Shown: piece by piece, positions 10,879-24,022 of the stretch
How positions within the stretch are numbered: position 1 is the first letter of the stretch
How the letters are laid out: each line of letters opens with the position of its first letter
Assembly: GCF_016545825.1 (NCBI RefSeq)
Contig: NC_052619.1
Coordinates: 69,760,115-69,824,114 of the forward strand
Length of the DNA: 64,000 nt
Source: Eucalyptus grandis
Lineage: Eukaryota > Streptophyta > Magnoliopsida > Myrtales > Myrtaceae
Direction: 5' to 3'
Notes under the pieces: generated by a model
What the model saw: the letters and a program-made list of their open reading frames with translations, nothing else
Told to the model about the DNA's origin: nothing
Database searches by the model: none
Translations under genes and position numbers: made by a program

Positions 10879-13800
10879 AGGACACACAAGATGTCGGGCA
10901 GTTGATTCCGGGACTCATCAACGGGTCCTGCAAATACTATTTAAGGATCGAGGGCTAGTAAAGGAAACACATAAAGCTAATCATATGGAATGAGCATACC
11001 AAGCAATACAAACAAGTGGTGTGCTGGAGCATCAGCCATTAATTGTAAATCATTCGGTGAGTTTTTGTAGTGAGATGCAACATATAAGGCCATCATCCTC
11101 TGCATGCAGAGAAGTGATTTAGGACCAATAATCCACATGCATTAGTTTTGCATTCTAAAATCACATCGGATGAAACATATTTACCTGTAAAAACAACTCA
11201 CTGTCCTTGTGATAGGAAAAAAGTGTATCTCTATTTACATAGTAGAGATCACACTCACTGGGAGAGGGTAACCTACAAGGAAAAACACAGAAAAGTTATA
11301 AATGAATGTCTAAGAATTAAGTAGCTTCACCCCCAAGGACACTAACAATTGCATCAAACCTGGTAATACTAGGAACATAATTGGCAACATCAAGGCAAAG
11401 CAATGCATTGAGCCAGGATTCAATTGGATCACCAGAAGCATATCTGATAGATTCGGCCAGTTCAATCTTCTTGAAGAGACGACCTACATTTGCATAACTT
11501 TAAAAACCAAATACATGTGGAACAAAAGACAAAAGATTTGCATAGATTTCCCACATTAAAATATGTAACATGCCTAACAACAATCAATCACTTTAATTTT
11601 TCATGTTTGTTATATTTTCAGTGCCCGATGCAGGCTGAAACTCTGAAAAGATCTTGAATACGGAGGAATTGATATTAAACATAGTGCAATGGCATTAAAG
11701 AATTCATGTGGCTCGGCTTTGTTAGTTTTGTTTTTTAGTGCTCTAGGATTTGTTCCTGTACAATAAAAGTGCTCCTATTCAGAGCCATATATAGCTTTAT
11801 CAGCTAGAAGCCAAGTCCCAAAAGTGTGTCAAAGAAAACATTTACTTATTGACCAAAATAAAATATCAAAGAGGATGGACATTCCTCTGTATTTTATTTG
11901 CATATTACAGACAAAATGCAATATTAAAATTACCAGAATGAGCTGCCTCAGCACCATTAACTGTTGCATGACTTTGCTCTTCCAATTGCTGTAGAAGTTT
12001 CAGTGATAAAGAACGCCCAGTACCTTCATAACTGTTGACAGGAAAAAGCTTATCAGTAGACGAATTGTACCATATGTTCTGAATACTACAATCCTTGAGC
12101 CAAAGTGTGTGCTGCATAAGCTGACAATTCACCACTTACTTCACTGTAAAATCTGACTTAGTAAAACTGCCTTTAAAACCCTTGTCTCTTTTGTAAAATT
12201 GGTTACTAAGGGGGGAAAGGATACATTTTAAAAGTTCATTGATTTATGTGCCTTACTTTTCAAAAAATATAATTTTGTTGAAGTTAAACTGGCAGAGAGG
12301 ATGAGCAATTATAACAAGGAGGGTGTTGTATCCTTAGAGTGCTTAAGGAGTTGAAACAACGAACATTTAAGGAAGAATGCATTTAAATTGTGCCACTTAA
12401 TGAAATTCATTTCTTGCTTCCAAGATAATTAAAAGATGAGTACCAGAACATACCCATTTACTGTGGATGAGAGGAAAACCAGATATGGACCAAGCAATGA
12501 TTTAACAACTGGCAGTGGAATTGCAGCTGCTTCATCAACAACCAACAATTCAACTTGGGAAAGCTTCTCATGCTCATGTGGTTGTATGTACTGCAAGATG
12601 CATTGCCAGGACTTTAGAGTAGAACCACAAAATAAGGGGCAAGGGAGAGGGGAAGGAGGGGGGCAGAGAAAGATAAGAGAGGTTGGGGGCAGGAGGGAGA
12701 GGGGTATTTATAGCTTTAGATACTCAGAATAAATCATAATCAATAACTATCAGAGTAAAACTAATGGTTCTACAAAAACATGATTAGTCCTAAATAGACA
12801 ATCCACACTGTTCGTCCCCCCTGTCCAACAACTCATATTCATATCTATCTAGATAAAAGGAACAATATGCCCAATATGATAGGCGATTGGAAACAATGAC
12901 TAATGACCTTATCAAAAGTCTGCATAGCCACTCAATTGAGTACATGGTCAACAAGTATCTAGATAGAAAATGATGGACTTGGGCACAATATCCACACAAT
13001 GTACAATGCCTATTGACAGAAATTAACATAGCATAAAGAACATTCTTGGGTTCAACTATTCTCTTCCACCAACCTGAATTGTTTGTCTGTGCTGCCTGTA
13101 AATATTAATTCTCACTATTGCCTTTTTAAACTCTGGACTGGCACTTCTCACCACATCATAATCAATATGTTCCTGAGACAGAAAGTAGCAGGATTCAGCT
13201 GAAAGTTGAATATATAAAAAATCAAAAGCCCATGGAGCTCATATTCAGCAGAACCTTGTCCAACAATAAATGTGCCTTGAGCATTAAACCATATCAAAAA
13301 CTTGACACGCATGTATTGTATCTACTTTAAATGCTACTTTTGTTTGAAAACCAAGTAAAATTGTATATTTATATATCCTTGCATGTTTAAATCCATTCAG
13401 CAATCTTGCACACTGTAAGGGGAGAAAATGCATAGCAACAGGAGTGTTGATAATTACAAATTAAACAACATTACCTATTCAAACGAAAATTTAGAAGTTT
13501 GTTCTATTTATCCTCAACTCTGATTCTTAAAGAATTCAATTAGGTGAAGAAGCAATCTTTCCGTTCAATTCAACTAACAAACAATGACTGGAAAATAAGT
13601 AACTGAATCATGAATCATCACCCCATTTTGGAAACAAAACATGCAGAAAAGCTGGGCAGACCCAAACCAGAAACCTAATCATCCAGTCATAACTCAAAGG
13701 TATGATTCTGATTTATTTATCAGCACCCTATCTGATATGTCCAACAGAATAGTTCATCAAGCGGTCAATCTTCAGTTTTAACTCAGATGCAGGTCAAAGT

Positions 13801-16643
13801 AAAAATTAGATAACCCAACCATGACCATTATCTCTTGACTATGATTGGAGATCTAGCCAATTTGATTGTAATGTCACTAACATACACTAATAAATCTCGC
13901 ATCATCTCTTAACTGTTAGATGAGCTTTTATTATTCACAATAACCCAAACTTAGACTGGGGACCGGACCGTGATCTTCTTGCAAAGCTAAGGAATTTTGC
14001 CAACCCACTTGGTGAGATAATAATTTATTCAACGTACTAAGGAAACAGAAAAATAATATATATTACTGCAGTTTAATCCATCCAAAATGATATTCATTTA
14101 AATTTTAACTGATTTGCAGGAAAAGCACAAGAAATCAATATTCTGATAGGAAATAACAGAATCCCCATTTCATCGTTACCTTGCCTGGAAGAGAGAGAGA
14201 GAAAATGGTCAACATCCCAAAAACAGTGACCATCAAAGCTCTTCAACCGAAACTTCACGAATTTTCAATGGAGCAAACAATTGATGCCCAAAACCCCACT
14301 TCTCACAACAAACACTGACAGCTCAATCTAAACTTAATACAGGTGTTTTACCCATGACCTTACTAAATTAATCTGGTGGGGCTCTTATTTTTTCCATATA
14401 GAACAAGCATGTTCCATAAAACATAATAAAGTGGAGATAAGCTGTTGACTCTGAGTTATCAATCATCCTGACTAGCAATAGAACATTAGAGTAATAGCAA
14501 TAGAGAAAAGAAGGGTGAAAGAAAAAGCAGTGGAAATAAATGTACCTTGTATTCAAATGAATCAAATCCCTTGCAAACAAATTCAAATAAAGTTTTCAAA
14601 TTCTCTGGACTTGGTGCAGTCACAAAGATATTTGAATACCTAGTACAAAAAAACTTCAGTTATCAGGATGATGGAAACGTGGAATTGACCAAAAAAAAAA
14701 AAAAAAAAAAAAAAAACAAGTATAATGAAAATGAAGAAATAATTACCCAGCAGCAATGGCACCAGCGATTGCTAAGCCAAGGGCAGCTGATTTACCACGA
14801 CCCCGAGAAGCAAGTAAAGCAATTGTATTACGTAGAGCCTTATCCAATATTGCATCAAGAAATGTAGTGACAGCTTTCCCCTGTCCAAAAAGATTGATTG
14901 TACTATAAGCCACTGAAGACAGATGAAAGATTTTTTCTAAGATCACTGCAAATTGAAATTCAGAATATCCACCTGATCTAGAGTGCAGCATTTCCTTATC
15001 AAAGGTCCAACAGGAAAATCATCATTGAGTTGCTCTTTTAAATCTTTTAGGTCCCTCTCCGCTTCTGATAGCCCTTCAGAGTCCTTAAACCACCAATTAG
15101 GAGGCAGACAATCAAATACTGTCCTGTAATAGTTGTAATGGGAAATGCAGGAGGAAGAACAGTACAATGTGTCGTGTTGGGAAGACCTACTAAAAGAGCT
15201 TAAACTTTCTACTTAGAGAATTTCCTATGCCAGAGGAAAGAGAAAATCCATTTATCACCTCTTTTGCTGGAACTGGAGTAATTGATCTGATGTGAGAAGA
15301 TATTGGTAAAACATTGAGCTCGTCATCCATAACAACACATGATTTGCACGAAGAAAGTGATAACAAGAATCTTTCATTAAAGCGTCCAGCAGCCTCAGAA
15401 TGGGATTCGGTACGGAACCTCTCGTGAACATCCTGTAATCACAATATTATATTAGGTGGCCAAACCATAAGATATTACCATGAGACGAATACTATACATC
15501 ATAGTGATGGTGCGCAAAGACTACTCAATGAAGTGAGAGATCGTAGCAGCAATATAATCTATTGCAAGACAAAGAGTACCAAACCATGAGATATGGCAAG
15601 AGGAGTATACAACATACCATAACCATGGTATAAAGACTAGTCAATGAGGAGAGATTCCGAAGCAGCAATACAATCAACCCACCACCCTCCACTGTTTCGA
15701 TTGTTCTGGCAAGTAGATTTGGGGTCAAAGCTTCAAAATCCTAGAAGAGTGCAAAACGTATTTAAGCATGCAATAGAAATTTAAATGTTGCGAATTACTA
15801 TGATTAGGGGATTGCAACTAGAACTGCATGTGGGAGCAAATTGGAAAGAAGAACCACCTGAAGTATGCACATTCCAAAAGTGTTTCCAAGAATTCTTTCA
15901 GAATCCTTGTACAAGCAATATGTCAACCCTCCGCTTTCCACGAAGAGCGAAAAAGGGTCAACCTTTTCTGGATCCAAGAGGCCCCTCTGCATCAACTTTT
16001 TTATTTGCTTTCCCCGTTTCTTCTTGTGACTGCACAGAGAATCAGAATCATACCAGTGAAAACTAACATATCAACAGAATGACCGAATGCGGGTGATTAT
16101 CAAGATAAGAGTGTAGGACCTAGAATGACTATATGCGGATGATGCCATTACCCTAACTTCACATAAGCGTAACGATTTCTAACGACGCCTGACGCAGTGT
16201 GGACTGCTAATGCATTTGGGGTGTTCAGAAAGATGACAACCTGCTGAGTTCAAGCTTATCCCTGTAGCACCACAAGACGGTCGGCCTAGACTTGATCACC
16301 GCCTTGCTCAGCATGTAGTGAAGATTCACAATCTGCGACCACAGCAACAAAAAAGTTCTCAGCTTTCCGAAACACAGTCCTAGAAAGATGCCAACCCAGT
16401 TCGGCAAAAGAGCAGGGCCACGAAATTTGACCCAAAAGTTCACGACTTGCGGAACAGAAAAGGGGCAAAAGTTCACGAATTCAACCGGCGGGGGCGAATT
16501 AGCGAATCAATACGCAATCGAGCTCGAAGGTGGAGTACCTGGTCGCGGGACTTGTCGCCGACGACGACGAACATGGACCGGTGGCGGTTCTTGACGCCGT
16601 TCTCGATGAGCGTCCTGATCCGTTCGTCCACCTTCTTCCTCAT
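6225..16643 (-). CDS. NAT10: RNA cytidine acetyltransferase (NAT10/Kre33 family), 26 exons
   Basis: Enzymes of this family use ATP and acetyl-CoA to make N4-acetylcytidine in 18S rRNA and some tRNAs, acting in the nucleolus during small-subunit assembly. I place exons at 16539-16643, 16241-16332, 15858-16029, 15618-15740, 15259-15432, 14973-15083, 14747-14880, 14546-14639, 13074-13172, 12454-12590, 11934-12031, 11360-11483, 11185-11272, 11000-11099, 10875-10927, 10449-10625, 10330-10367, 9813-9906, 8758-8937, 8566-8674, 8401-8470, 8157-8298, 7546-7674, 6830-6955, 6565-6630 and 6225-6479. All introns are GT-AG and the sum is 3090 bp, or 1029 residues, close to the known family length. Visible motifs are the start MRKKVDERIR, a P-loop ASRGRGKS (K289), the helicase motif DEAAAIP (387-393), the acetyl-CoA loop LGYGSTAVDLL (628-638) and a lysine-rich nucleolar-type tail. 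Confidence 0.95.
9057..9130 (+). repeat. 26-bp tandem repeat, nearly three copies, in intron 18
   Basis: The unit aattgaattaccagagctga plus atatat occurs at 9057-9082, 9083-9108 and partly at 9109-9130 with one base change. It lies deep in an intron of the cytidine acetyltransferase gene, with no coding role evident. Confidence 0.9.
10848..10872 (+). repeat. GA microsatellite at the intron 15 donor
   Basis: A (GA)n tract on the plus strand is (CT)n on the coding strand. It starts at the splice donor of the 53-bp exon 15, so that intron begins GTCTCTCTCT. Confidence 0.9.
14692..14716 (+). repeat. Poly-A tract in intron 7
   Basis: A homopolymer of about 25 A lies between exons 7 and 8 of the cytidine acetyltransferase gene. 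On the coding strand it is poly-T, part of an AT-rich intron. Confidence 0.9.
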
Positions 16644-16737
16644 CGTCGATCGTTTCCGCTGCTGATGCTGATTCTTCCCGGAATCTTATCGGCAGGGCGT
16701 GCGAATGAGTCCGGATTGCTTGCCCAGAAGGCGGTGC

Positions 16738-16769
16738 TAGGGTTTAACCAGCCGGCGGGATTAGGGTTT
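16738..16769 (-). promoter_or_regulatory. Pair of telo-boxes in the cytidine acetyltransferase promoter
   Basis: Two copies of AAACCCTA (minus strand) occur at 16738-16745 and 16762-16769, about 95-126 bp upstream of the start codon. In plants, telo-boxes are enriched in promoters of ribosomal protein and ribosome biogenesis genes. That fits this gene's role; binding is inferred, not shown. Confidence 0.65.
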
Positions 16770-17611
16770 TAGGGGGAGGAGAGAAAGGGGGCAGGGGTTT
16801 TGCGTGGGAGATGATCCGGTACCGGACGACGGTTTCGCGGGTCGGATCCGGGTCGGATCTCTATCGACCCGTGCGACACCGCATGGATGGGCGGGCCGAA
16901 TCGGCCCTGAGCGGGTCTAGACGGGCTTGGCGACCCGGATAAGTAAGTGCCCGACATGATGATAATTATGTTATTCGGCGTTTGATGACATGTTTCGAAG
17001 CGGATAAATCCGGATAGGTCAGGATAAAATGTCAAATAAACTACCTCGGACCTTAGGAGTGGGATAACAGATTCGATTAAAAAATTATTGAACAAATTAA
17101 GAGGACAAATAAAAATAGAGTCTATAATTACATTATAAACCAATTTCATTGTTATAACGCTGCTTTCAATCACCTTTCATGATTAATTAAATTTTCATTA
17201 TGCATTGTGAGCATGGGAGCCAAATTTTGCCATTGCGCCATTACTATCATCGTTGCCTTGTCTCAATGGCCACTTGTAATAATTGCATCTTGCCAAGATA
17301 GCTACTATGATGACAATCTCCATATGGTACTGTCATTTATTAATCTTCGTGTAAGTTTAGATTTATTTTTATTGTAATTTTCATAGAGAATGGGCTCGCT
17401 CAATCTCCAAAATAGATTTGATTTTTTTTTAAATTCAAAGTAATTCTAGACTCCTACCAATTAAGTTATATGACATAACAAATTCTCCGCAATTCTAATT
17501 CTATCGTGCTCTAATCCCATCTCAAATTCCAATCTAGACGACTAACATTAATTTGGAACATCTATTGCCTGATAATGCATGTCGGAACTTCATTCCATAT
17601 GGAACAAGAGT

Positions 17612-17633
17612 TCTCTCTCTCTCTCTCTCTCTC
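17612..17633 (+). repeat. CT microsatellite in the SG1-like 5' leader
   Basis: An uninterrupted (CT)n run lies 54 bp upstream of the first plausible ATG (17687). CT tracts are common in plant 5' leaders, which supports placing this stretch outside the coding region. Confidence 0.85.
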
Positions 17634-17686
17634 CGTTCTCTTCAAAGCCCTCCTAAAACCCAGCTCACCTCTCCGTGCTCGCGTCA

Positions 17687-20559
17687 ATGGCGGATTCCTG
17701 GGCCTGCACGAGCCACCTCCGTCTCCGCACGGCCTCCCTCCCTCCTCTTTCTCCGACCTCTCGTCCCCATCACCTCGTCCCCAGCTTCTCCTTCAGCATC
17801 TCCCGCCGTTCGCCCGGACGCGCGCTCGTCCACCCGCCTCCCCTCACGCGCCGCCGCCCTGCCGCCGCTCCGATGCCGGCCCGAAAGACTCCACGTTTCG
17901 CCGAAAGCCGCCAAATTGAGCCTGCCCACGATCCCCTCAGACGACGGCGGGCGTAAAGCCCGCGCCTTGCTCTCGCCCGCCGCGAGATTCCTCCGGTTCT
18001 TGTCCGGAAAGCTGGTGATTTGTCTTCTGGGTTCGTTCGTTTTCGTGGGGTTCGTCCATTCGAAGCCGGGTCTCGCGCTGTCTCCTCCAGCGAGCGAGGC
18101 TAGCCCCCAGACGGGGGATGCGCGGGAGGAGGATGGCGATGAGGAGGAGATGAGCGAGAGGCTCTTGGAGACGGACCCGACGAATGTGGAGGCGCTGAAG
18201 GTGGTCTTGTATGGGAAGATGAGGAGAGGGAAGACCAAGGAGGCGGTGAAGTACGTGCAGAGGCTGGCGGATGCGGAGCCGGACGAGGTTGAGTGGAAGC
18301 TTTTGCTTGCTCTGTGTCATGAGACGATGGGTCAGATCAGCACTGCGAAGAGGCTGTTCAGGGAAATCTTGGAAGAGACGCCTCTTATGCTCAGGGCCTT
18401 GCACGTATGATCCTTTTCTTCGGACTCATGCTTCTGTTCTTATGCTTGACTCATTTTAATTAGCTATGTTAGACAGAATATTCTGCGAATTTTACTTGAA
18501 GTGGTATTAGGGGTATGCCCAATTGGAAATCTTGCATAGCTAAAGTTAAGTTGATGGTTGGTGAGAAGAATGAAATTTGTACATATGAGAAAGGGAAGGA
18601 AGGTGATTTGAATTGGGTATTTACATGGTTCTGAACTTTGGCACTTCTATAAGTGAGTTGGATGTAATGTATCTGGAGGTTTTGCAAACCAAGAAGTAAC
18701 TTGTTGCACTGGAGGAATTCTCTTCCAATCAAGAATCTCTAGGGTCATGGTCATCAAAATACTTTATGACCTTTAGAGTCGGGAAGAGGACTTTCTGCAG
18801 CTTCATTAATTATAATACATTTTGACTCGTTTCGTGTCCCTATTATTATTTGGTACTTTTCATACATACTGTATACTGTTTTACTGCAACTCCCTTACTG
18901 TATTCTTCATTCCTCAATATGGATTTTGTGGAAGATCGAGCTTCCTTATAGTGCCATTTAGTTGTATATAATTTCTTACTTGCACTTCAGCTTTCATTGA
19001 CTAGCTATCAGGGTCATATTTAACTTGTTTTTCCTCTTTCCTTTCACTATAAGGAATAGTTAAGTGAATGCCAAAAGTGCATGTGCAAGGGCTAGTATTG
19101 ATAAGTCTGTGCCATAGGGGGAAAAATGACTTTCACTGCAAATCATTGGCATCGTATGTGTAAGTCTAATGCAAAGAAGTGCCTAAAGGGGTACATTTTC
19201 AGGTGCTAATTTATCGGTTTTTCTAAAGGCTTAGGTTAGTCTAATTCAAATTAGCACCCGTTACGGTGCCAAATTTGATGATGAGACATTTACATAAATG
19301 GGTCTGAACTGCAGCTTTAATTGGGTTTTAGGCTTTTAGCAACTCCTAGGCCCTTCATTAGAAATGTCATTAGCTTATATAAAGAAAATCCACTGTGGTA
19401 TAAAGACTGAACAGATGGTGCAGGTTTACAGTACAATGAATTGTTTCTTATGGAAAACAAAAACAAAGGAAAAAGAAAAATGAGAGAATGGTCAGACTAA
19501 AGCCCTAGAAATTTGGAGTTGGAAAAGTGGTTCAATCGCTTATTTATTTGACGATAATGTGTTATTGGTATCATATTGCAAAATTTGTGCTGAAGCTTAT
19601 GCTCTTTGTTTTTTAATACAGGGTCTGGCCATGGTGATGCATAAGAACCAAGAAGGGCCGGCTATCTTTGAGATGCTAAATAAGGCTCTTGAATTAGCCC
19701 GTCGTGAAAATAGAGTCACTGAAGATCGAGATATCAGGATTTTAATTGCTCAAATGCATGTTGTAGTGGTAGTTGATATCTCCTACTTGCTACCATGTTT
19801 ACTGCATTTGCTTAAATACGAAAGCCAGATGACAGAAGGGAAGACCTTAACTCACTGAAATACAAATGGTGTCTCTACCCGCTAGTTGCCAGACTAGATA
19901 ATAATTATGAGAAAATAAAAGGAGGGGAAGAGAATCTTGTACTAGCAAATTTTGCTACCTGTTCTAAAGGCAATTTATATTGGTGTTTGCAGGGGAACCT
20001 GAATGCGGCATTGAAAGATTTTCAAGATCTAGTTAGTGACAATCCTCGAGATTTTCGGCCTTATCTTTGTCAGGTATGTAGCATGCTCTCTGCCAATTGA
20101 AATCAAATCCTTAATTTGGTTCTCCTAGACACGGGTTTTTTATTCCTAAGAGTATTAAGAGATATGGGCATTCTGCTCCCTTGATCCATGCAATCATACT
20201 GACAGCTTCATGTAGCTGCTTAAATTAAAAAATTTCATACTGAATAAAAGTATGGAGTATGATGGAAATACAGATTGACGTTTCTTAATTATGCTAATCT
20301 AGAATAGGTAAATTCAAATATACTCTAGCCTCTTGACCCTCAAGTTTATTCTCAATATTTGCAGGGGATAATATATAGTCTGTTGGACAAGAAGAAGGAA
20401 GCCCAAGAACAACTCGAGACGTATCGAAGCCTTGTACCTGAGGAATTTCCACAAAGAGGATTTCTTGACGATGTTGTTTTGGCAGCAAAATCGGCAACAT
20501 GGGAACAACTTCAGAAGGAGTTCAAAGCTGAACTTAGAAGTGAAAGATCATCTGGGTAG
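17687..20559 (+). CDS. SLOW GREEN 1-like TPR protein, chloroplast; N-terminal frame broken
   Basis: Arabidopsis SLOW GREEN 1 is a chloroplast membrane TPR protein needed for chloroplast development; the product here resembles it. Exons are about 17687-18404, 19622-19768 (the donor could also be 19763), 19993-20073 and 20365-20559. The main frame encodes a serine- and arginine-rich plastid-type leader, a hydrophobic segment (LVICLLGSFVFVGFV) and TPR-like helices such as ETDPTNVEALKVVLYG, ending KSATWEQLQKEF. Exons 2-4 keep one frame. However, the main frame has no ATG before the MSERLL methionine at about 18150. The best ATG, at 17687 (MADSWACTSH, transit-peptide-like), is in another frame that stops at 17956. 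A one-base indel or a non-ATG start is needed to join them. Confidence 0.78.
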
Positions 20560-21143
20560 AATTTGACATTATCAGCTGATATATTCAGTTACAAACCTCA
20601 AACGGAGAGTAGAAATTAGCTTCCTCAGGGCAATGTATACTATAGAATTAGTCCACAGCTGACTAAAATGGCCGGAGATTACATAGAGGTTGAGGAGTGG
20701 AAGCTAGGTTTTTCTTCACCGCTGAAAGAGAAACGAAAAATGAAAAGGCAGATTGGAACAAAGTAGGTCATTGAATTCTTCTGTCAAAATTCCAGGCATT
20801 GTGGCTTTTATAAATGGAATACTACAGATTCTTCATTTTTTAAAGTCATGGACAATCAGAAGTTCATCATGATTAATAAGATGCAATCGTAGAGGTAGTA
20901 AGTTACTAGCTTTCCCTTTGGTCTGACCGGAAGAAAATCACAAGTTGGTCTGCCATATGTAGTAAGCATGGGTATTTAGATTTATCATGTTTGGACAAGT
21001 GACAAGTAGAGTTTATATCGAAGCACTTTATCAACCATTTACAAGAAACACACCACATAAAAACATTATGTATAATGACTTGCAGACATGGCAAATGTTA
21101 CATAGTAACTTATTAAGGTGGCTTATACTAGAAACCCTGAAAT
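20560..21143. other. Intergenic between convergent gene ends
   Basis: This holds the 3' flank of the SG1-like gene (plus strand) and of the chitinase gene (minus strand). I see no further gene or repeat. Confidence 0.6.
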
Positions 21144-22085
<942 letters not shown>

Positions 22086-22157
22086 TCAATACTGAGAGAT
22101 CTACTTCAAAGTAATAATCTTAAAATTTGCTTGCCAAAATCAGTTGAAGAACCATCG

Positions 22158-22167
22158 TTTTTATAGT
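22158..22167 (-). promoter_or_regulatory. Candidate TATA box of the chitinase gene
   Basis: The minus strand reads CTATAAAAAC about 105 bases upstream of the start codon, a suitable spacing for a short plant 5' leader. The call rests on motif and position only. Confidence 0.55.
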
Positions 22168-23506
22168 GGAAGCAAATGGCCAATGTGAAAGGAGCTGTTT
22201 GGCTTTTGGTGTTAGATATCTAGAGCGTGCCTTGCTGGTCACTTGACCTCCATTTTTATCATGCTTTCAAATTGAATATCGGCGATGCTGACAAGAAAAG
22301 GGCATATCTTGAAAGGCAAACCATCCAAATCTGATCCTGTCTGAATGTTTTCATGTCTCTTAGCGTTTGTCCAGGGCGTCCGGGTCTGGAAGAACGGGAA
22401 AACAGCGTGCGTTCTCGAGTGTTTCTTGTCGTATGGTGAGTGACGGTGTGTTTATTTTGTACCGTATCTACGGTTTTCTTCTGGGCGTGCCTTGATGGGC
22501 AGTTCAGGATTTAGAAATCCACTGGGCTACAATCAAATTTACTCGTATTATAAGTGAGTTTGGAATCTTGATGATGACCATATTGGACACAAGGTGTATT
22601 TACAAAGCAAATCCCACTTTAAATCATAATCAATAGCAGCAAGGCGTAAAACCGGCGTCCTAATCAAATCTGGGAAGGTTTGTGAGCACAGAAAATGCAA
22701 AGTTTGCAACCCTTCTTTTTTCATGTCTAGTGCTTTGGCTGATTGATAAGATCATTGCATGGCGTTTGTGCAAAGAAAGCAATGAAGGAGAATCGAAAGG
22801 AAAACATGAAAAGGCAAAGAAAAGAATATCTCCAAATCCCAAGTCGGACGAACAATAGTGAATGCTTAAATTTATAAAAAGCACATTAAATGATGTCGTG
22901 AGCTCGTAACCTAATGGAACATTAAAATGATGGAATATCGATAATGAGTTAAATAAGTGGATGGGCCAAGGCTCTGAACCATCCACACCGGTTTTACATG
23001 CCCCATCCCCGGGTAATAGGGACTGCAAAATATACAGCAATTCAACATGTGAAAGAATTAATACAGACTACAGAGATAACCATTAACTTCTGCCTCAATA
23101 TTTTCATTTCCGATACTTCATGTTAGCTTTTCGTTGTAATTTGGGATAGATCAAGTAAATCACGGTAAGTATCATATACAATTTGGAAACTAAAAATTGA
23201 GTGATATTTGATGGAGGAAAAATTGGTAAACCTCTTAAACAAATGCCGATAATTTCATGTAAGAGATGTTGCACTAATATGTTGGTACGTTTTATCAATA
23301 AAATTTGTATTTTGAAAACAATCAAACAAACATTTTAATTTAATGTGAGAATATTCAACTAGCAAGTCAAAAAAGAAATTTACCAAAGCTGTAAATTTTT
23401 GTGAAATTTTCTCAAACTATGATAGAATTGCCCTTACACTATATAGCACGTTACTACGAGAAACACGCATAGCTCCTTCAATTTTACACCTTCAAGTTCA
23501 CACTAT
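22168..23506. other. Intergenic, no gene seen
   Basis: This is the upstream region of the chitinase gene followed by AT-rich DNA. Short open frames here have no recognisable product. An extended promoter probably occupies the left part. Confidence 0.55.
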
Positions 23507-23973
23507 TGTCACGGCCAAGAGGTTTCGGTAGCTAAAGGACCGTACCTTGCCATGGAGGACCTCCTACAATTGCTAGTATTCCCAACAAGATTTCTTCCGG
23601 AACTTTCCAAGGGTGGGCAATACGGTCATTTTAACAAGTTCTTGTCATTAGAGTCGGTAGTTGGTAGATTTGGCGATACGATCTCGTCTGCCGGATGAAT
23701 TCTCAATCAATAGATATAATTAGAGGGCCTCGTAAGAAGAGATGCCATCCCCCTCATTTGTATCCATCCAAACATTTTAGCAATACAAAAGCTCATTTCT
23801 CTTCGGAGCTTCTCTCTTGAAACTTTCTCTCTACGATTCAAGTAAAGCGAGCGAGTATGTGATTGATCGAGCAAGACTTGGCTTAGGCAATCGATCGAGC
23901 AAGGTTTAACTTAGCCGATCCAAAAGAACTTGAGTCGCCACACGGTCACGATCTCAATCAATCGGCTCATGAC
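23507..23973. repeat. Probable solo LTR (about 467 bp)
   Basis: The segment starts TGTCACGG and ends at ...CTCATGAC with the next A shared, giving TGTCA/TGACA inverted termini. The 5-bp direct repeat actat flanks it at 23502-23506 and 23974-23978. Inside are a late pyrimidine-rich stretch and ttgtatcc/caatacaaaagctc-type sequence resembling plant Ty3/gypsy LTRs. No primer binding site, polypurine tract or internal domain follows, so it reads as a solo LTR left by recombination between the two ends of a full element. Confidence 0.65.
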
Positions 23974-24022
23974 ACTATACCCTTTGATACTCTATCCTTA
24001 TACACATAAGCTTTTCTCCAAT

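Larger units (their letters stand above)
16644..17686. other. Divergent promoter region, NAT10 and SG1-like genes
   Basis: About 1.04 kb separates the two start codons. The left 300 bases are GC-rich and hold the telo-boxes. The middle (about 16930-17180) is AT-rich and contains ggataaatccggatagg-like words that resemble ends of small inverted-repeat elements, but I could not define a boundary pair. The right end carries the CT-rich leader of the SG1-like gene. Confidence 0.55.

Noticed and set aside
17684..18404. Long minus-strand frames over SG1-like exon 1
   Set aside because: They are shadows of GC-rich coding sequence on the other strand; no domain is seen.
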